In this document: positions 49,501-62,870 of the stretch, piece after piece | How positions within the stretch are numbered: position 1 is the stretch's first letter | Layout of the letters: each line of letters starts with the position of its first letter | Origin: Ooceraea biroi | Taxonomy: Eukaryota; Arthropoda; Insecta; Hymenoptera; Formicidae | Assembly (NCBI RefSeq): GCF_003672135.1 | Contig: NC_039509.1 | Span: forward strand, 14,704,663-14,768,662 | Direction of reading: 5' to 3' | Length of the DNA stretch: 64,000 nucleotides | Notes under the pieces: model-generated | The model's input: only the letters and a program-made list of their open reading frames with translations | Databases searched by the model: none | What the model was told of the DNA's origin: nothing | Made by a program: the position numbers and the translations under genes

Positions 49501-50429
49501 GAAAATAGAATTCTATGCAAGAATATGCAATCAAGTGTGACGGTCCTGATTTTACATTCTAATAATTGATTCATAAGTATAAGTATTCAATTCTTGATTA
49601 TTGAAGAAAGTTTGCGAGTTAAAATCTTCTTCGGATTATACCTGGTTTTTTTCAGGATCACGGATAAACAGTTGTCAAATTCATGACTGCGTGTACATCG
49701 CGGTTCTAAAAAGACCCCTCAACTCGAATTTCAAGCACGCTTCCTCAGAAAATCCAGCTGCGAGCGAGCAGCGTGTCGATTTCAATATCTCCTCCCTCGG
49801 CTATAAGAAATGCGATATAGCTATAATCCGTAGCGCACGGTTATGCAAAATGTTAAAAATCAAATGTCAATGAATATTCTTCATCCGCGATAAAGGATGA
49901 TATAGATAAAGACAGAAATAAATGTAGATAATAAAAGATAAGCCATTGCTTCAAAATACAATATGTGAATACAATCGAAATGAATATAACAATACAATAT
50001 CCATTAACAATATGATTAATAAATATTAGTCCATTAAAAGCGAAAGCTGCTTATTTATACTAAATAGGACGAAATCGATAAAAAGAGAATTAGTAATTAC
50101 AACATCAGAAAATATTACGATCTTTATACAATAATTATTTTCATAACTTTCAAAGATAGACATTGACCAGTTAGAATAATAAATAGGCAAATCTTCATTA
50201 TTGCTATTTCATTCTGATATAATGCAAATTCCAACTGAAGTTGAATCTTGGAAAATTAGGTAACTCGTCAAACAGCTAATCGTTCATTCCCGATCATCCC
50301 CTAAACTACAGCCGATCGGTCCACCCCGATCGTTCAAATATCGCTATAGTCGCGAGGATCGGGCATAACGACGACATCCGAAAGGCGTTATATAGAGTGC
50401 GCGAGTGGGTAATCGTTAAACGATTGGCT

Positions 50430-50890
50430 GTGGCCTCTCTCTCTCCCTTTCTTTCTCTCCCTGTCTTCCACCCTTTCTCCATCCCTCCTAGAGGAAACCC
50501 CGGGCTGGAAATCCTCCTCCGTTTAACTCCCTGCCCCATTCCTCGCACTCACGCGCCCGCCCTTACTTCCGCCTACCCTCATGCACCCCCTCATGTTTCA
50601 CCCCTGTCCCCGCAGTCGTCCACCCCCGGCCGCTCTTTCACTCAACTCCCTGTGCCATCCACGCTGTGCCTAGTGCGGTGGTGGCGCCATCTGGTGCAGT
50701 TTAATAAAAGACGATCGATTATGACGTCGGCCTCAGAACTACCCCTCAGCTCACTCTAGCCGCTCCTCCCTCGACCTCCCCCGTCTCCGGTCTGGTCACA
50801 GATCCTCATCCCCTCAACCTCTCTTTCTCTCTAATTCACTCCCGCCTCTTTTTTCAGGCTCCCTCTCACACACTCGTCGATTCTATGTCC
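50430..50890. repeat. Pyrimidine-rich (C/T) strand-asymmetric tract
   Basis: The plus strand is dominated by C and T for about 450 bp, with CTCTCTCTCCC and CCACCC repeats. The opposite bias appears at about 51410-51670. No gene seen. Could form non-B structures, or be a decayed simple repeat. Confidence 0.6.
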
Positions 50891-53800
50891 CATAATAGTG
50901 CAGAAAGGACAGAGAGGGGTAAAGCGTAAGAGAAAGAGTCGTGGAGGGTCCAGTTTGTGGAGAGAGAGAAAAAAATTATATTCCGTAGGGTACGAAAAGG
51001 CACTAAGAGATATTTGCCCGGCACGATCTTTATATAACGCGCGACATGGCAACATGGTCAAGATTATTTATGTATTTCTCATTCTTTTACATCTCTACAA
51101 ATATCAAGAATTATTTTCTGATTATATATCTTCATAACTGTGATACCATGAATAACAACACATCATGTCAGGTAACGTAATTAAGTTAATTGTAATCGTA
51201 TTGGATTTCGTAAAAAAGGAACAACAATCTATTGAATATTTATAATGAAAATCCGCAATTAAAAATTTACTAATCCAAAGATCGCCGTATATGTGCTGAT
51301 CTTGATCTCATTTATTTAAAAATTATTTTTTCTTCTTGGAGAGGCTTTTTTCCGGAAATAATAAAAAATCCTTTCTCTCCGAATTTTCTCTCCGTATTCG
51401 TGTTAATTCTTCACGTGGAATAGGCAAGGTAAGAGAGGAGAGAGCGGTCCTGGAGGGTTGAGGGCACGGGGTGGAGGAGGACGAAAGAGACGATAGAAAG
51501 CCGAAAGCAGAGGTTACCGTCCGTACAGGGATACACGGGGGTGAGGTCAGCGAGGCTGGCATGGACCGCGGGGAAGGGTGGATCAAACGTAAAAAGTACG
51601 GCACAAAGCTGCCGGCGTGGCGCGATCCTGCGGGCGAAGGGCAGACGGCTGCCTGATGTATGGAAAGGAAGTCGCGCGATAATAGAGGGGAAAAAGGGCC
51701 TTTGCGGATTTATCGGCGCCGCGCCGCCCCGGTGACGATTTAATCGATTGTTTTTCTCGGAGCGGATAAAGGCGATAATTGCGAACACCGGCGGGGTTTC
51801 GTTTAATTCTTTGAGGCGCGGTGGTATGAAAAATCACTTATACCGTTACCCCTTTGCTGATTGCCTATGACCGTTTGATTATTCCGCTAATCGAGACCTA
51901 ATGGTGGATAATTTGCGCTACCTCATATAAAGCAAATTTATCAACAAGAAAAATAAAATGTATCTTTTTATGTAACTTTATAACATGAAAGATATATTTT
52001 TCACTTGTGTGATGCTGGTCATCAATTTCGGATTGACGTTCTTGATTCAAAGAGTTAATCCTGCACGTTGAAAAATTCTTGCATCAATAATAGTGAAATA
52101 TTTTTTATCATATATTTAGAAGAGAAAGAAAGAGAATATCATTATATAAAATTTTAACAGTAGTGTGACACAATTATTTATTTTCATGTGTACCAATTTT
52201 TCTGAAACCTTAACTGAAGTAAACAAGACAAAGCCATTACAAAAGAAAATCTTAATAAAGAAAAGACACATTTGACAGCTTCTTTTAAGTACTTTTTATT
52301 TCAGAAATTTAATTATTGTCGATATTAGCACATAAATATTATATCAAGTAAAGCTTTTTATACATGAAAGAGTGCAGACATCAGTTAGGATGGTGCGATC
52401 GTAAAAGTAAAAAGAGCAGCGCAAGCTACGCGTCACGATTCAACTAGAGATGAGCTAGCAATTGCTGATGTAGAATGAAAAAAGTCATGCGATTTCATGT
52501 CTGGGACATGTATGAAACTTTCTCGTTCAACGAAATATCAGTCGTCGTCGACGTCAAATTTCGATGTTTTGTTCTCCACAAATTCTGATTTTGGACTGAG
52601 TATTGCTAAAGATTTTATTTAGATAGAGATAATAAACGCGCAACAATTTGCATCAATGTTCAATTTCTAAGCAATTGGTGTCTATTTGTTTCGCATCAGT
52701 ATCTTGATGCGAAAGAATGTTTTCGTGCGACATGAATTACTTTGGTCATTGCTAATAGAAATCTTTCTCGGCGTAAAACTCGTAATAGAACGACGCGCGA
52801 TGCGGGTCAGAATATTTGTGAATTGCCGCGGGGGCGAGAGAGGAATCCTGTATTTACCGTTATACAATCGTTCGATTTTATGGATACGATCCCGCGAGCA
52901 GGGGTGTAAGAGAGGCGAACATGTCCCGAAATTGACGTCAGTCCGTGATAAGAGGGAAGGGAAGGGGAGATTTACTACAGTCGGGATACAATTTGCGAAT
53001 TTACAATCCGTCTGCGTGCAGGTCGTATAACGGCGGGCTACAGCTGCGAGAGTGGCTACGATCTGGCACGAATCGGAAGTGATATTTCCGGGAAAAATGT
53101 CGTGAGAGAGCGAGATGCGAGCGCATCGGTCCACGACGTTGTCGCAGCTCGCATATCCGATATTGTCCTTGTTAAATTAATTTTAAATGTTTTATACAAT
53201 ACATATACCAATCTGTTTTCTTTTCTCAAGCAATAATAAATAATAGGATATTTTAAACAAAATTAAATGTCTTAATTCCACACATGAAATGTGAAAACTC
53301 CATACTTCATTCAATTTGAAGTCGTTTTAACAGAATCTATATTTGATAGTTAATTTCAAAAATGTCTAAAGCTGAAGATAAAAAATCAAATGTGTTCTTA
53401 TCAGATTCGTTATCAAAACCGTTTCAGCATTCATCGAGATTTTGGATTTTTAGTAATCCTCACTAACTGCATACTTGAATTAATTTTAGATATTCATAAC
53501 TCGCTTTAAAGTTACATTTATTTCGGAAACAGTGACCGCAAAGCGACTTTCGTTGAGAGGAGTCATCGATGCTAGATTCGGATCTTCAGCTCTCGGCTTT
53601 ACTGTGATGCGGCCACCATAAGTGATTAAAGTTGATTCACAAAGGCGAGATCTATATGCATACCGCGGTATTGTATATTCATGGTTTCTTAGCTTTCGCG
53701 TCCGTCTCCGGCGCGCGCGAGGGGACAACGGTGCTTTCTCAAAGTAAAATCCATAATGCATGAAGGTCCACGGGCTAAGCCGAAGAGCTTAAAGCCGTAA

Positions 53801-56800
53801 GATATTGCGCGGCGTTATATTCATGTTATGCCCTGAGAGAGGCAGGCCTTTGTTTTTAATATCTGCAGCAGATTGTAGCTGCGCCGAAGCGTTTAGGGTA
53901 ACATTATGGTGGTCGTCTTCCGCCAGACTTTGATCCACCCGCGATCAAGATGAATGAGCTTCCCGCCAGACCCAAACGTTTAAAAACGCGAATTTATCGT
54001 AGTACAAGAGTAAAATAATTACGTAAAACCGCACAAATTTTATTACATAATTATGAGAAAAAATTTAAATTACTATAAAAAATTTTATAGTGCCATATTA
54101 CTCTCGTAATAATATAACGTAATAATTTCTCATCGTTCCGTATGTAATACTGTAATTTATCAAAATTTTTCTTTTAACTATATTATTATATTATAATATT
54201 AATACATTATACATCTTTTCGCAATGGAAGAACTAGTCGAGGGGATTGGGTGCAACCAAGAGAGCGCAACGGATCGTCAATCTATAAGCGGGTCTACGTT
54301 ATCGCGTAACAAATATATATCTTGTAAGAGAATACGAGTCCGGGGAGCCAGACGAAGTTGAGGAGAATCGAATCAGGTTCTCTCTCGGGACAGGCATCAA
54401 ACGTACATATTTCCGATTGACTGGAGCTTTTTGACGATTGCAGCAGATACTTAGATTCTCCTTCGCCGACGGTGAGCTGGCGGCGTCGGCGGCGGATTGC
54501 TCTCGTAAAAGCTTGCCCAAAGCAAACTCGAATCAACGACGGCCCTAATGGCTACAAATTGATTTGACCGACGGAATCCAGGAAACTCGATATCCTCCTC
54601 TTGAAACGCCAAACCTAATGGCCGATCTATCTAACGTGTCAACGTCAGTGCCGTGGGAAAGGGCGATCTGCGCGACCGACGTAGAAATTGAATCACGCGA
54701 AGAACGTTTACCTTCGCCCCGTCGCGATAATAATTAAATGCTGCTCGAGTTCATGGCGAGTTCACAACGACTTCCCTTTTCGTCTGTCGACGACTCCGAT
54801 GACTCGAGCTCTAAGAAGTCTTTTTATTTATACACGTTATTTTCCACGTAAATTTATGTCTATTTAACAAATGATTTAATTGTTCCATTATCATTAAAGT
54901 GATTGAGCATGACTGCGATTTAGAAATCCTCTTTGCTTTATGTATGAAAGAAAAGTTCCACGATAGCGTTTTATCGCGTACGTTTTTTTTCTTTTGCACA
55001 GATTATATAGGCTCCTAACAGTACGAGAGGAGCAAGGAAGAAATCATTTCTTTTCCCCATTCTTTATAATATAATTCACGAAATCTATAAGAGATCTGAA
55101 CAGGACACTCGCCCTACCACAGCAAAATGAAGAAATGAGATTGGATAACACACACGTACAACGTCGGGATTTAATTTAATGCTTTAAAATCTCGCAAATA
55201 ATGGCATTGTGCATCTGTTGATTAGGCAGGCATATTAAAAAACGCATAAATTTGCACAATTTAATAATACTATAATTTTATCGACATAAGTATAATTTAA
55301 TATAGTGTGCGACTTTTTCTCAATGATATTCTCTGAATAAGATAATCAGGCAGAGTTTAGAATATTAATATTTATAATAAAAATTATGCATTAATCACAA
55401 TTTCCATAAAACAATACTGCATCAACTATTATTTAATAAAGTGGAATGAAATAAAATAAAAACGCACAACTTCGTAACGATTGAGATATTAATATGCAAG
55501 TAATAAAAAACGCGGCCTCTAATCGTGGATTATGTTTAATATAAAATACTTATTTTGCATTACAGTTCATTCGTGCAGCGAGGAAAATAAAGCAAAATAA
55601 GGGCTCGCAGTGCGTATAAAATGGCAGATTTCTGCCGTGGCCGAATAACAAGACTCCAAGATTCGTGGGACGTCGAGTAAGTTCTGTGAAATCGGCCGGG
55701 TGCAAGTAGGATCCGCGCTTTTATATCGCGAATTAAGCTCGCGGCGTGACTCTGACAGCTCTGGCAACTTGTAAGAAGAAGGGAGACCGCCGCCCCGTGC
55801 CCGTCGGTTCTGATTATTAAAAAGATAACAAGCCCCGGAGGCTCTCTTTAATTTTTCCGTCGTTTCCGCGGGCAGATCCGACATTGCGGAGACGTCCCGG
55901 GCATAAAAGTGGCCGGCCTCCTCATAATTCCAGATAATTTAAGGTCGACGGCGTTGATGAGTTCTACCTACGGGCGACGCGAGAGCGATTCTCTCTGACA
56001 AGACGTTGCGCTGCTGTCTTAATGTTCCCCGGGGCGGAATTGAAAAGCTACGTCTTTTAATTCCTCGACATCGTGTATATTTCTTAATAACTTAAAAATT
56101 TATTTACGGTTGTAGCCGAAGCTGCGATTAATTAACGATATTTTTATTATGGAATATCGCAAACTCTCTAAATTTGTCGATTCCGTAATGAGTAAATTTT
56201 GAGAATTATGTCTTCTTTCAATCCAGAATTTTGAAATAGATATAAAAGCAAGGTATAAAATTCAGAATAAAGACGGATCAAGTTTAAAATTAAATTTGCA
56301 AAATTTATTTTAAATATGAAATCATATTTGAAGGTACAAATTATGATGAACTGTTCATATAATCAGCAATCTATGATAGTTGAGACATGATTTTGATCTC
56401 ATATGAAAGAATTGTGAATAAAATATGCAATATTATTCCTGATACAGAAATCGATGATGAGCGTTCATGACTTTCGAGAGCCGGTTTCTCTCGCGATAAA
56501 TCAACATCTTCATCTCGTTAAAGGCGCTGAGTAGGATAAGGGTGGTATAGTACGTACAGCCAAGAAAGGGGTTGGCTCTCGCTCGCCATCACTAATTACT
56601 TTAGTTATCCCCCTTTAACCCTCGACGTTCCTCTTAAACCCACCCTCGTCATAAACTGTAGTGAAGCCTCGAACCTGTGTGAAACGGCACCTCGCCTTCC
56701 CTCATCCATCCCTGTTCCCCCTTCATCCCACCGCCATCCTCTGCCGTCCCTCAAAGTACAGATTACCTCGTGGAAAAGCTTTATTATTATCATCCACCCG

Positions 56801-57360
56801 TGGCACCGCAAGTCCTTAATTAAATTCGAGAAAAGATTCATGGGTCCGGCACAATCCGAAGTTCGATAATTTGAGCCAATCTTCGCATCGCGATATCACA
56901 CGCGTGTCTTCGGCTCTAAAGCCATCGTATTAAAAACGGGTAGCAAGATTGTTCTTAGAAAATTTCGCTGTTAGAGAAAACTTTACTGCTTTGTCGGGTC
57001 TTGATTAAAAAATTCGAGGAAGTTTCCGCCACGGTAATATTGATGTTTTTATGCGAACATTGAAAAATCATGAAAATCACGATCAGTTTAACTAAAAGAG
57101 CGAGAAAAGTATTTTCGTATTATTTTTTTATAGATTAATCTAGGTGTACCATAATGTGCCACACATAACAATACAATAATAGGCTACGCTGGCGGTAACA
57201 ATGCCACTTCGCCAGGAATCCGACAAGTCGATAGCCCGATAACTTAGATTGCAATATCGACGGGAGTTCCGATAGCGATATTATCGCGCTCGCGCTTGGT
57301 ACATTAAGGGAGACGTGAAATTCGGCATCTGCTACCAACACTTCGCCGCTATTAAGAGAC

Positions 57361-57411
57361 ATCGAGAAGGAAAGCGAGAAAAAGAGAGAGAAAGAAAGAG
57401 AGAGAGAGCGC
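57361..57411. repeat. Purine (GA-rich) low-complexity tract
   Basis: About 50 bp of A and G with GAGAGA and GAAA units in the Dbx intron. Confidence 0.75.
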
Positions 57412-59199
57412 GGTGGCAAAACGCGAAAGGCAGAGAGAAAGAACTATCATTGGACAATAATCGCTTTTATGGGTGTTCGTGTGGCGAACCGTGATATTAG
57501 ATAGCCGGCAGACGAGTGCGCAGAATCGCAGCCCTCAAATCGCGGGAACTCTCGTCCACGGAACCACCCTCTAATAAAGTTGGGAAAAGTTTCTCTCTCG
57601 CGCGATAAAAAGTAATGTTAGAGATATTGCGGGTGCGTTCAGTTGGAGTTCAATTGCTTTTAACGGCGGGATCAAGTTCGATATGTACTTACGAAGCTGA
57701 ATCGCTTCGCGGTGCCCAAGTATCGTTTCATTGGGATCGGGTGATTGAAATTGCCATTTCGAAACCGTACCGAAACTTGCTTCTCGTTTCGCTCGCTCGC
57801 TCGTTCGTTCGTTCGCGCATTCAGTAGAAATCAAGTTTGCCGGAAATTCGAATCTAATTATATCTGTATGAAGTACGAAGAGGGAAGAGGAAACAGGAGA
57901 GATGTTATACTGACGGTGCTCGAACAGCAAACTCGCAATTTTCAAGCAAGAGATATTCAAAGACATTTCGACGTTCTGCGATATATGGGACGTCTGAAAT
58001 TTCAGCGATCCAGTTTCGGAGAGAGAAGCGCGTGTTTACGTCTTATCATAGAATTCAGGAATCCGGAACGTTTTCGCCGAAGCATGTTCGCGAGGAGAGA
58101 GTTTGCTCGGATTGCGCGGATATCCGCTCGAGCCTCATCACGCTGTTTGCAATCGCTCAACGAGAAGGAGAGAAATAAAAGTGGTCACGTGGCGGAAGAA
58201 GGATGCAAAATTTTGGTATGCGGATTGCGGAGCCGCAAGAAACGTCAATTCACTCTTCTTCGCGCGAGGGTTGAGAGGATCGGAACGCGGGGAACTCCTT
58301 GCATGCACATGTCTCTAATACGTGTGCATGTATGCGCGCTCGATCCTTAGATTTTCTCGTAAAACCAGCGACAGAGTGAGCCTCGACCAATGGCGGTGGA
58401 GGCATGGCGCTCGAGGTGTGAATTATACATGAGGATATATCCCTACACTGCCCTAGCTACCGCCTGTCCCTTTCTCGCGCAGGGCACCGTCGCCGTCCTT
58501 GCTCCCCCGTATATTCAGCGCGCGACCACCATTCATCCAACCAGACATCGCTTCTTGTTTGCTCTATCTTCTCACGCACTTCCCGGTAACAGATTTCGAG
58601 CAAAGCGATAATTATTTGGAATTTTAAATGATCAGAGATTCGATCAGTGGAGCAGCTCATACGTGCGATTATCAGCTGATTTCATTAATTCGGTTTTATC
58701 TCTTTTTGGTATCAGATAATGTCCGTTAAATTCATAGTCTTTTAATATAGTCTTTTTGACTTTTTACATCTTGTGATAATTGCTGTTCTCATATTCATCC
58801 GACTGGAGGTCGCTTCTTGCTTGCGCAATTTTGCTCAATTATCGATATAATATATTAGTTGAAGTAATTTTTTAATATGAAATTGAAGTATTCGAATAGC
58901 TTATCACCACATATTTCAACAACGTTGATTCATTTAAAAAAGGAAATGTCAGAATACTGACACATGAGGCATCTTCCTCGAGCACGAGAATTAATTACAA
59001 AAGAGCAATCTGGGCTTATCGTACCTGAGCAACAATCTATTCGCTTCCACATATTACAGAGCGAGTCTAATTATCTCGGTTGGAGTCACACACCCCTTAA
59101 GTACCGGCGTACTACGTTTTACGTACGTGCATCGCGGATACGGTATCGACGTGCCGTGATACGTTCGCCAGAAAGAGCGAGCTCTCTGGCTGTGTTGGA

Positions 59200-59222
59200 G
59201 ATAGATAGAGAGAGAGAGAGGG
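59200..59222. repeat. GATA/GA microsatellite
   Basis: GATAGATA followed by an (AG)n run. Confidence 0.8.
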
Positions 59223-59380
59223 CACATAATATCCACGGGTTGGGGTTAATCGGGCGATGCCAGTTCATTAGTTGCACACACGTAGGTATGCGTAGCCTAT
59301 ACGGTGTTATACTCTGCACATTGCACGGGCGTCCCGACGCCACGCCGCTGCAGCTACACACACACAAGACGCAAACGAAC

Positions 59381-59399
59381 AAACACACACACACACACA
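59381..59399. repeat. CA microsatellite
   Basis: (AC)n tract of about 18 bp, preceded by a shorter one at 59357-59365. Confidence 0.8.
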
Positions 59400-60758
59400 T
59401 CGCTCGACTGCCGGACCGACCCGGCGACGCTAATGAAACTAAACGGTAGCCGGAAATGGTAGTGCGAGTTAGTTTCATTTGATTTCATGAGCGTACTTCC
59501 GGCAAGCATCGTGACGACCGAACGCGCGGCCATCGAGCTTTTATCTCATTTCCACGTCGTCTGTATCGTCCGTACACTTGTATGAACGTTCAGATGAAAA
59601 ACATATCACATTAATGCTTTAGAACGAGTCTTCAAAAGATAATCCGTGTGATAGATACTGCGCCAACGCAGAAACGTTCTTCTGAAGCTAATATGCAAAG
59701 TTGGTGGAACGTGTAATATTAAAAATGTAATTTTAATACATGTATAAAGATCGTATTCTTTTTTCCTACCTATCGCGATCGTAATTATTATTTTCTATCA
59801 GCAACAGGTATGTAATGCGCCGTGCGCTATGTTTCATGACACTCGTTGCTACATGGACGATCGCGTTTATCACGCTAAATTGCATCTGGTTTCGCATTAA
59901 ATGTTTAACAATAATCTTACGAGCGCGTATCGAATTGTGAAAAGAGAAAATTTCGATATAGATACGTTGCATTTGTTCTATTGCGTTTGTTCTCCTGACG
60001 GATGCTGCGTGATTGGCATTAAAATAATTACGTAAAGCTAATTATTATTCTACTGCAACTTAGTGAGCTGCGATCGCTCGATCGTTTCTTGAAATCATTT
60101 ATATCGCGCGATTAGACGAACACGTGCACACGAATGTGTGCAATTTCGCTCGCACGTACTGGCATGGTGTACGCGGTACTCGACAAAATCGAGCATTAGT
60201 CCCTATCAATCTGTCAAATGGAGTCGCGAGAAACTGACGCGGTGGCGGAACTAAATTCGCTCGGCGCCAAGTACGAGGGATTCGTACTTCGTTAGAACGA
60301 CAATTAGTGCCCTAATAAGGTCATTAAGCACAATATATTATTCTCTACGAACAGCCCCTTCTCTCTTCGCTTCTCTTCTCTTCTCCTGGTCTCGCACGCG
60401 TCTAACTGCTCGATTATGGTAGCCCGTTATCGAGAAGCGTGATTATCTCTCGCGCGAGAATCATCTTGAAAATCGCTATTCACTCCTTCTAATAAGCTCT
60501 TACCGTCGACCCAGTTTCCCGGAAGTTATCCGTGATCTATATATCATAATCGAATTCGGAACTCATCGCGAACGATCTTGATGAGAAAAGCAGGATTATA
60601 AAGTTATGATGACTCAAATGAGCGAGTGATGCTAAATCCGATGTCCACTGATTGTTAACGAAGCATCTTTTTTATTTAGAGAAATTACATGATTACGATA
60701 CAAGAGAGAAAAACCAAACTCAACGCAATTATCTTGTCAAGTATGTGGTTGATCTCTA

Positions 60759-61919
60759 CACCCTCAGAAAGGATTTCTGATAACAAGACGAAAAATATTC
60801 TTGACTAATTTAATCGTATTACAAGTATAAAAAATATGAAAATAAAACAATTTTTAATTTAAATCAGTAATTTCTATTCTTCTCTCTCGAATTAAATAAG
60901 ATTGTCTTACTGTCTTGAGACAAGAGTAACATGTACAAATTTATGCTTATATATTCTTGTATGTAGAATAATTTGATATTAGCGCCACTTTATAGTAGGC
61001 TTTGTCGATGTCGACGCATCATTTTCTCACAGTCGCTCGTCGACTCGGCGCTCCTGCGTCCTTTATTCGGATAAAACGGCCAATATTTATGTGTTGCAAT
61101 CGAAAATCGGGAAAGTGTTTCTGTTATTTACAATGAATAAGTGCAATACTCTACAAGAAATATTAAAAGATATGGAAATGTCTTATCTCGAATCTTATTT
61201 CTCAAGTATATACAGGGTGTCCGGTAATGATCGCCCCAGCTTCCGTACACGAGTAGAACGGATCGAGACGAAGAGAAAAGTCCTATACCGTTTTGCGATA
61301 TTCGCAATAATAATCGAAATATTGAATATTAAAGTCAAGCGAATCCAGAGCGCGGAGGCGAGTGCCGAGCCGCTCGAGGTATAGGATTATTATTGCGAAT
61401 ATCGCAAAACGGTATAGGACTTTTCTCTTCGTCTCGATCCGCTCTACTCGTGTACGGAAGCTGGGGCGATCATTACTGGACACCCTGTATATACTTACTT
61501 GAGAAATAAGATTCGAGATAAGACATTTCCATATCTTTTAATATTTCTTGTAGAGTATTGCACTTATTCATTGTAAATAACAGAAACACTTTCCCGATTT
61601 TCGATTGCAACACATAAATATTGGCCGTTTTGTGCAGATTCTACAAATTCTCTTAGAAGAATAGAATAAGATGTCTTTTAGATCTCACAATATTCTTAAA
61701 TCAAGAATATTTTGAACTTGCTACAAATTTTTATCTAAATCCTTCTGAGAAAATTAATGGGATAGCACCAAGATTATTTGAATCTAGATTTTCGAATTTT
61801 CTATTCAAGATTAAAATATGCTTCTTTTCAATAATAAATATGATTGTCGCTATAGCGATCTTATTTTATAATAGTTTAAAGAGTAATAGCATTAAGTCCA
61901 GAAATCTTTTCTGTGGGTG
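60759..61919. mobile_element. Palindromic CACCC-ended element, copy 2, carrying a nested MITE
   Basis: Inverted relative to the copy at 12659-13526 and very similar along both arms. TA flanks both ends (60757-60758 and 61920-61921). The central palindrome is more complete than in copy 1, which lacks a segment including GAGAAATAAGATTCGAG, but it is interrupted by a 275-bp element at 61213-61487. It lies in the Dbx intron, about 0.7 kb from the donor of the upstream homeodomain exon. Confidence 0.88.
61213..61487. mobile_element. 275-bp hairpin MITE (CAGGGTGTCCGG ends) nested in the palindrome
   Basis: Bounded by TA (61211-61212 and 61488-61489). The arms of about 110 bp begin CAGGGTGTCCGGTAATGATC and are close inverted copies, with a spacer near 61320-61375. 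Ends and TA target are those of the Tc1/mariner group and resemble the termini at 4870-5649 and 23516-24379. No coding capacity. Confidence 0.9.
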
Positions 61920-62589
61920 TAACTGATCTGTTGGTATTAATAACGGAATAATTTTCTCGTTAGGAGTACGTTAGTAAATTTTGTAGTTCAATTACGGTCC
62001 AGATTAGCACATTGTACAGATTTGCTTGAACTACTATTGCGCCTAGGAGATCATTAAGCACGAGATTAAACACCGCACGCCGTCTCTATGCTCACGGCGC
62101 AGCCTCTCGATTGTAATACAACGCGAGCACATCCGCCTATCATCGCGCATGCAAATCTGCCTGCATGTGACATGCCTGATACGATTATCGAGAGCGAGGA
62201 TTCTGGATCACAAGGAATCGAATTATACGCTTCGATGCGGGCTGTAATTGATATGCAACTGATTTGCGTCGCTTGGAAAGCTACAACGCGAGAAGAAGAG
62301 AGGATGTATCTCGCTGCACTTGCGCGTGTATAAATTTATCGAGATCGTAAAGTAAAAATGTATAATTAGTGTAATTACATGTAGCGTCCTGATCGCTGTC
62401 AGATTGCACATACTGCAAACGCCGAGATAACCGAATGTTGGAGAACAGTACATAATTATACACTAATTATATTCGAATATTGCAACGCGCGAATTATATT
62501 TGATGGCTATTTAACATATTCGAGTAATAGAATATATAAAAATGTTCGGAATAATTTCTAGATACACTAATTCTGATGTAATCACTCAC

Positions 62590-62870
62590 CTGTGAATCTT
62601 TGAGACCCAATTTCTCGGCGAGTTTCTTGCGATCCGGTTTGCTGATGTATTTTTGTAACTGGAACCTTTTCTCGAGTCCACGTCGCTGGAGATCAGAGAA
62701 AACGGCTCTTCTCATCATTCCACGACGTGGTTTTCCGCGCGCGTTCGTCGCCCACGGAAAAACCAGACCGGTCCCGGAAAAATCGCCAATGCTACCTTGA
62801 ATGGTCCCTGGAAATACGGCGCCTCCACCGGGTGTACCTGGATGATGACTTCCGGTCCCGGAACTAGCCA
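62590..62870 (-). CDS. Dbx: Dbx homeobox gene, internal exon (first 44 residues of the homeodomain)
   Basis: Acceptor GACAG at 62875-62871, donor CAG followed by GTGAGT at 62590-62589. The exon first encodes a glycine-rich stretch (SSGTGSHHPGTPGGGAVF), then SIGDFSGTGLVFPWA. The homeodomain follows: RRGMMRRAVFSDLQRRGLEK, RFQLQKYISKPDRKKLAEKL, GLKDSQ. R5, F8, L16 and F20 are in place. KYISKPDRKKLA and GLKDSQ are characteristic of Dbx and match vertebrate Dbx1/2 closely. The exon begins in phase 2, so at least one upstream coding exon exists. I could not find it before the window ends at 64000, and it probably lies outside. Confidence 0.95.

Larger units (their letters stand above)
45039..62589 (-). 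other. 17.5 kb intron of Dbx that splits the homeodomain
   Basis: GT at 62589-62588 and AG at 45040-45039 fit the two exons exactly. The break falls between homeodomain residues Q44 and V45, a known intron position in NK-like and related homeobox genes. The intron contains several small hairpins (45747-45776, 46496-46528), diverged direct repeats (about 47990 and 49515), simple repeats, strand-asymmetric C/T- and G/A-rich stretches (50430-50890, 51410-51670) and the nested element at 60759-61919. A 201-codon plus frame at 57745-58350 shows no domain. For the rest I see only AT-rich intronic DNA. Its length makes cis-regulatory content plausible. Confidence 0.85.

Noticed and set aside
57745..58350. 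201-codon plus-strand frame in the Dbx intron
   Set aside because: No recognisable domain, composition typical of chance frames (Arg/Ser-rich), and no supporting splice or neighbour evidence. It could be checked by RNA-seq.
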